DNA of 64,000 bases, taken from NCBI RefSeq assembly GCF_000741705.1, contig NZ_JGZI01000007.1, forward strand, positions 161,167-225,166, read 5' to 3'. Source of the DNA: Bifidobacterium psychraerophilum (GTDB taxonomy: Bacteria; Actinomycetota; Actinomycetes; Actinomycetales; Bifidobacteriaceae). The notes under the pieces are model-generated. The model had not been told where the DNA came from and did not search any database. It was given only the letters and a program-made list of their open reading frames with translations. Shown here piece by piece: positions 57,027-64,000 of the stretch. How positions within the stretch are numbered: position 1 is the first letter of the stretch; every line of letters starts with the position of its first letter. A program made the position numbers and the translations under genes.

Positions 57027-58541
57027 TCAGCCTGGCAGTCGCTCGTGTGACGCCTCCGCGTGCCGCACGGCCAATGCCCTCAACATCGCCAGCGCGGAGA
57101 TCAGGAGCACCACCGTGACGCAGACGAAGGCCGCACGGGAGCCCGAAATGGTGGCCTGGGCGTATTCGTCGCTGCCGGCGCTACCATGCCCCGCCTGCGC
57201 GACGGCGACGAACACCGACATCACCGTGGTCCCGACCGCCCCCATGAGCTGCTGCAAGGTGCTGAACAAGGCGTTACCATCAGCCTTCAACTCTCCGGGA
57301 AGCTCGTTGAGCGCATCGGTCATGATATTCGAATAGGCCGTCGAGAAACCCAGCATGTAGACGAAATAGAAACAGCTCAGCCCGATCAATCCTGCTCCAA
57401 CACCGAATATGCTGAACATCAGCAGGCCCAGCAGCGCCACCACGAAACCGGCCAGGATAGGAGTCGCGGCCCCTATTCTGTCGAGCAGCATGCCTCCGAG
57501 CGGTGCCATGACCGCACCCAGAAGCGCACCCGGCAGCACCGCGATCCCTGCGACCAGTGAGCTCTTCCCCAATCCCAGCTGGATCAGATTAGGCAGCAGG
57601 AAGCCCAGGCCGATGGTGATGAAGGGGAAGAGCACATACGACAGGAGATGCCAGCGGAAGCTCACACTGGTGAGGACGCCCAGACGTATCAGGGGGGAGA
57701 ACGACCTGCGTGATATCCGCGCGAAGGCGAATAGTGCGCCTATACCGACCACCAGCAGTACGGCGGCCAGGACCATCGTGGGGACTGCGGCATCATCACC
57801 TGTCGAAAGCGCCGATATCGCCGATCCGCCTTGTTCGATGGCGAAGAGGATGGACACGAAGGCAATCGCGATGCATAGGAGTTGCAGCACGCTCAGTCTG
57901 GCCTCGGTGGTGGGTTCGGACTGTTGAATGCATTTCAAGCCCAATACCAGGGCCACCAGCAGGAAGGGAATGACCAGGACGAAAACCCAACGCCAGGATG
58001 CCATCGATGCCACGACACCGCCGAAGGTCGGTCCCAATGCAGGCGCACAGGCACATACCAGATTGCCGACACCCATCAATTGGCCGATCTTGGAGCGCGG
58101 CGATTGCTCCAGAATGATGTTGAACATCAGCGGCAGCGCGATGCCTGTCCCCATCCCCTGCAGGATCCTGGCGATCAGCAGCATCGGGAAGTTCAACTCG
58201 CAGAGGGCGACGATCGCGCCCAGCAGACAGAGTGTGACGGCGACGATGAACTGGAGACGCAAGGTGTAGCGGCGTTTGAAATAGGATGAGAGCGTCACCG
58301 TGAGCGACACCACAAGCAGGTAACCGGTTGTCAGCCATTGCACGGTGGAGGTGCCAACCGAGAATTCCGACATCAGCTCGGGGAACAGCACATTCATCAC
58401 TGTTTCCGTCAGGATGCCTATGAAGGTGAGGACGCCGGTCGCTATGACCGATCCGAGCAGCCTCCCCGGGATCCTCTCGGCTTGCCTGTGCTCTGCGGTG
58501 GCAGATATGGAATCATGTCTGGTGTCATCATTATGGGTCAT
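57027..58541 (-). CDS. MFS drug exporter, DHA2 (EmrB/QacA) type
   Basis: 504 residues from the ATG at 58541, with about 14 hydrophobic segments. VLFPELMSEFSVGTSTVQWL and TTGYLLVVSLTVTLSSYFKR are TM1-TM2 of DHA2 exporters, and RILQGMGTGIALPLMF with ACAPALGPTFGGV (motif C, antiporter signature) follow. It should expel drugs or metabolites in exchange for protons. The longer frame to 58646 lacks a ribosome site and is not chosen. No local regulator is visible. Confidence 0.92.
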   Translation of the reverse strand: MTHNDDTRHDSISATAEHRQAERIPGRLLGSVIATGVLTFIGILTETVMNVLFPELMSEFSVGTSTVQWLTTGYLLVVSLTVTLSSYFKRRYTLRLQFIVAVTLCLLGAIVALCELNFPMLLIARILQGMGTGIALPLMFNIILEQSPRSKIGQLMGVGNLVCACAPALGPTFGGVVASMASWRWVFVLVIPFLLVALVLGLKCIQQSEPTTEARLSVLQLLCIAIAFVSILFAIEQGGSAISALSTGDDAAVPTMVLAAVLLVVGIGALFAFARISRRSFSPLIRLGVLTSVSFRWHLLSYVLFPFITIGLGFLLPNLIQLGLGKSSLVAGIAVLPGALLGAVMAPLGGMLLDRIGAATPILAGFVVALLGLLMFSIFGVGAGLIGLSCFYFVYMLGFSTAYSNIMTDALNELPGELKADGNALFSTLQQLMGAVGTTVMSVFVAVAQAGHGSAGSDEYAQATISGSRAAFVCVTVVLLISALAMLRALAVRHAEASHERLPG

Positions 58542-58694
58542 GACAGTACAAGGCCGTCCCCGGCCGAACCTTTCTGGGGCTCGGGTTTCATCAGTACCAG
58601 ATAATTGGTTGATAAGAGACGGCATGCAAGCCGCTGACTGACCCAAGCAGAAACAGCACTGAGCGTATCAAATACACCCAGACAAATCGTTGTT

Positions 58695-58719
58695 GGTGTG
58701 GTGGGTGTGGTGGGTGTGG
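58695..58719 (+). repeat. G-rich 9-bp tandem repeat beside rrn terminator
   Basis: About 2.8 copies of GGTGTGGTG (25 bp) lie between the MFS gene and the rrn terminator. The plus strand has repeated GG and GGG runs that could form a quadruplex. It is just beyond the terminator of the rRNA operon. Confidence 0.6.
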
Positions 58720-58727
58720 ATATGGTT

Positions 58728-58759
58728 GGACCCCGGGCAGGTGTTCCTGTCCGGGGTCC
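58728..58759 (-). terminator. rRNA operon terminator hairpin
   Basis: GGACCCCGGGCAGG pairs with CCTGTCCGGGGTCC (one G-U) around TGTT, 11 bases downstream of the 5S gene on the minus strand. Its GC-rich stem and position fit an intrinsic terminator, though the following T-run is poor. Confidence 0.75.
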
Positions 58760-58769
58760 TTCACGTGTA

Positions 58770-58887
58770 AAGCGACGACGTGCTACTCTCCCACACCCTA
58801 ACGAGTGCAGTACCATCGCCGTGCTAGGTCTTAGCTTCCAGGTTCGGAATGGAGCTGGGCGTTTCCCCTAGGCTATGGTCGCCGCAA
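58770..58887 (-). rRNA. rrf: 5S ribosomal RNA
   Basis: On the minus strand a 118-base segment starting near TTGCGGCGACCATAGC contains GAAACGCCCAGCTCCATTCC and CCGAACCTGGAAGCTAAG, the conserved 5S core, and ends in a segment complementary to its start. It is third in the rrn operon. Ends are approximate within a few bases. Confidence 0.95.
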
Positions 58888-59047
58888 ATCTTGAGTTGTC
58901 ACCCCCGGTGAGGGGAGTGGTATGTGACGGCATGGGAACCGGACAGTGGACGCGATATTCATATCGTTCATGACCAACAAGTGCTCCTTGTTGAAGTCAT
59001 ATTGCTAGAAGGACTTACGGTATCCACCCAACCCTGAGGTTGGATGA
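58888..59047. other. 23S-5S spacer
   Basis: The 160-base spacer carries short hairpins, such as CAACAAG/CTTGTTG around 58975-58995, likely used in rRNA processing. I see no tRNA gene. Confidence 0.6.

Positions 59048-64000
<4,953 letters not shown>

Overview
The window is high-GC actinobacterial DNA and almost certainly comes from a Bifidobacteriaceae genome, most likely Bifidobacterium. The evidence is a bifidobacterial-type 16S-23S-5S operon without spacer tRNAs, a dnaK-grpE-dnaJ-hspR operon with a HAIR (HspR-binding) element, and several dense carbohydrate loci. The species cannot be fixed without comparing the 16S gene. I see no CRISPR array, insertion sequence, prophage or tRNA gene.

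Layout. 1-3.3 kb (minus): operon of a PfkB sugar kinase, an ADP-ribosylglycohydrolase-family protein and an ABC sugar-binding lipoprotein that runs off the left edge. 3.5-12.3 kb: an MFS glycoside transporter, alpha/beta hydrolase, GH1 and GH3 glycosidases, then divergent SGNH esterase and GH20 hexosaminidase genes; none of the enzymes has a signal peptide, so this looks like import followed by cytoplasmic degradation. 12.4-18.7 kb: TetR regulator, SWIM/SNF2 helicase, cation/proton antiporter with a ParB-like partner. 18.8-28 kb (minus): a surface cluster of a PAP2-type phosphatase, a sortase and a giant GH92 alpha-mannosidase; the two surface enzymes share an unusual C-terminal SVxTG signal.

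28.4-30.1 kb: DNA repair enzymes (Tag glycosylase, pyrimidine-dimer glycosylase) and a small LEA-like protein. 30.4-38.2 kb: a membrane GGDEF-EAL protein converging on a three-gene minus-strand operon (GT2-GtrA, a BcsA-like PilZ synthase split by a +1 frameshift, and a polytopic membrane protein). This looks like a cyclic-di-GMP-controlled surface polysaccharide system. 38.9-46.1 kb (minus): HAD phosphatase, DEAD-box RNA helicase, hspR, dnaJ, grpE, dnaK.

46.3-53.2 kb: an alpha-glucoside locus. A LacI regulator, a binding lipoprotein and a GH13 enzyme on the plus strand converge on DUF624 and two permease genes on the minus strand; both transcription units carry nearly the same promoter/operator sequence. 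53.4-58.5 kb: histidine phosphatase, DUF4235 protein, nitroreductase, a small CxxC protein, aldo/keto reductase and a drug-type MFS exporter. 58.7-64 kb (minus): rrn operon, with the 16S gene reaching the right edge.
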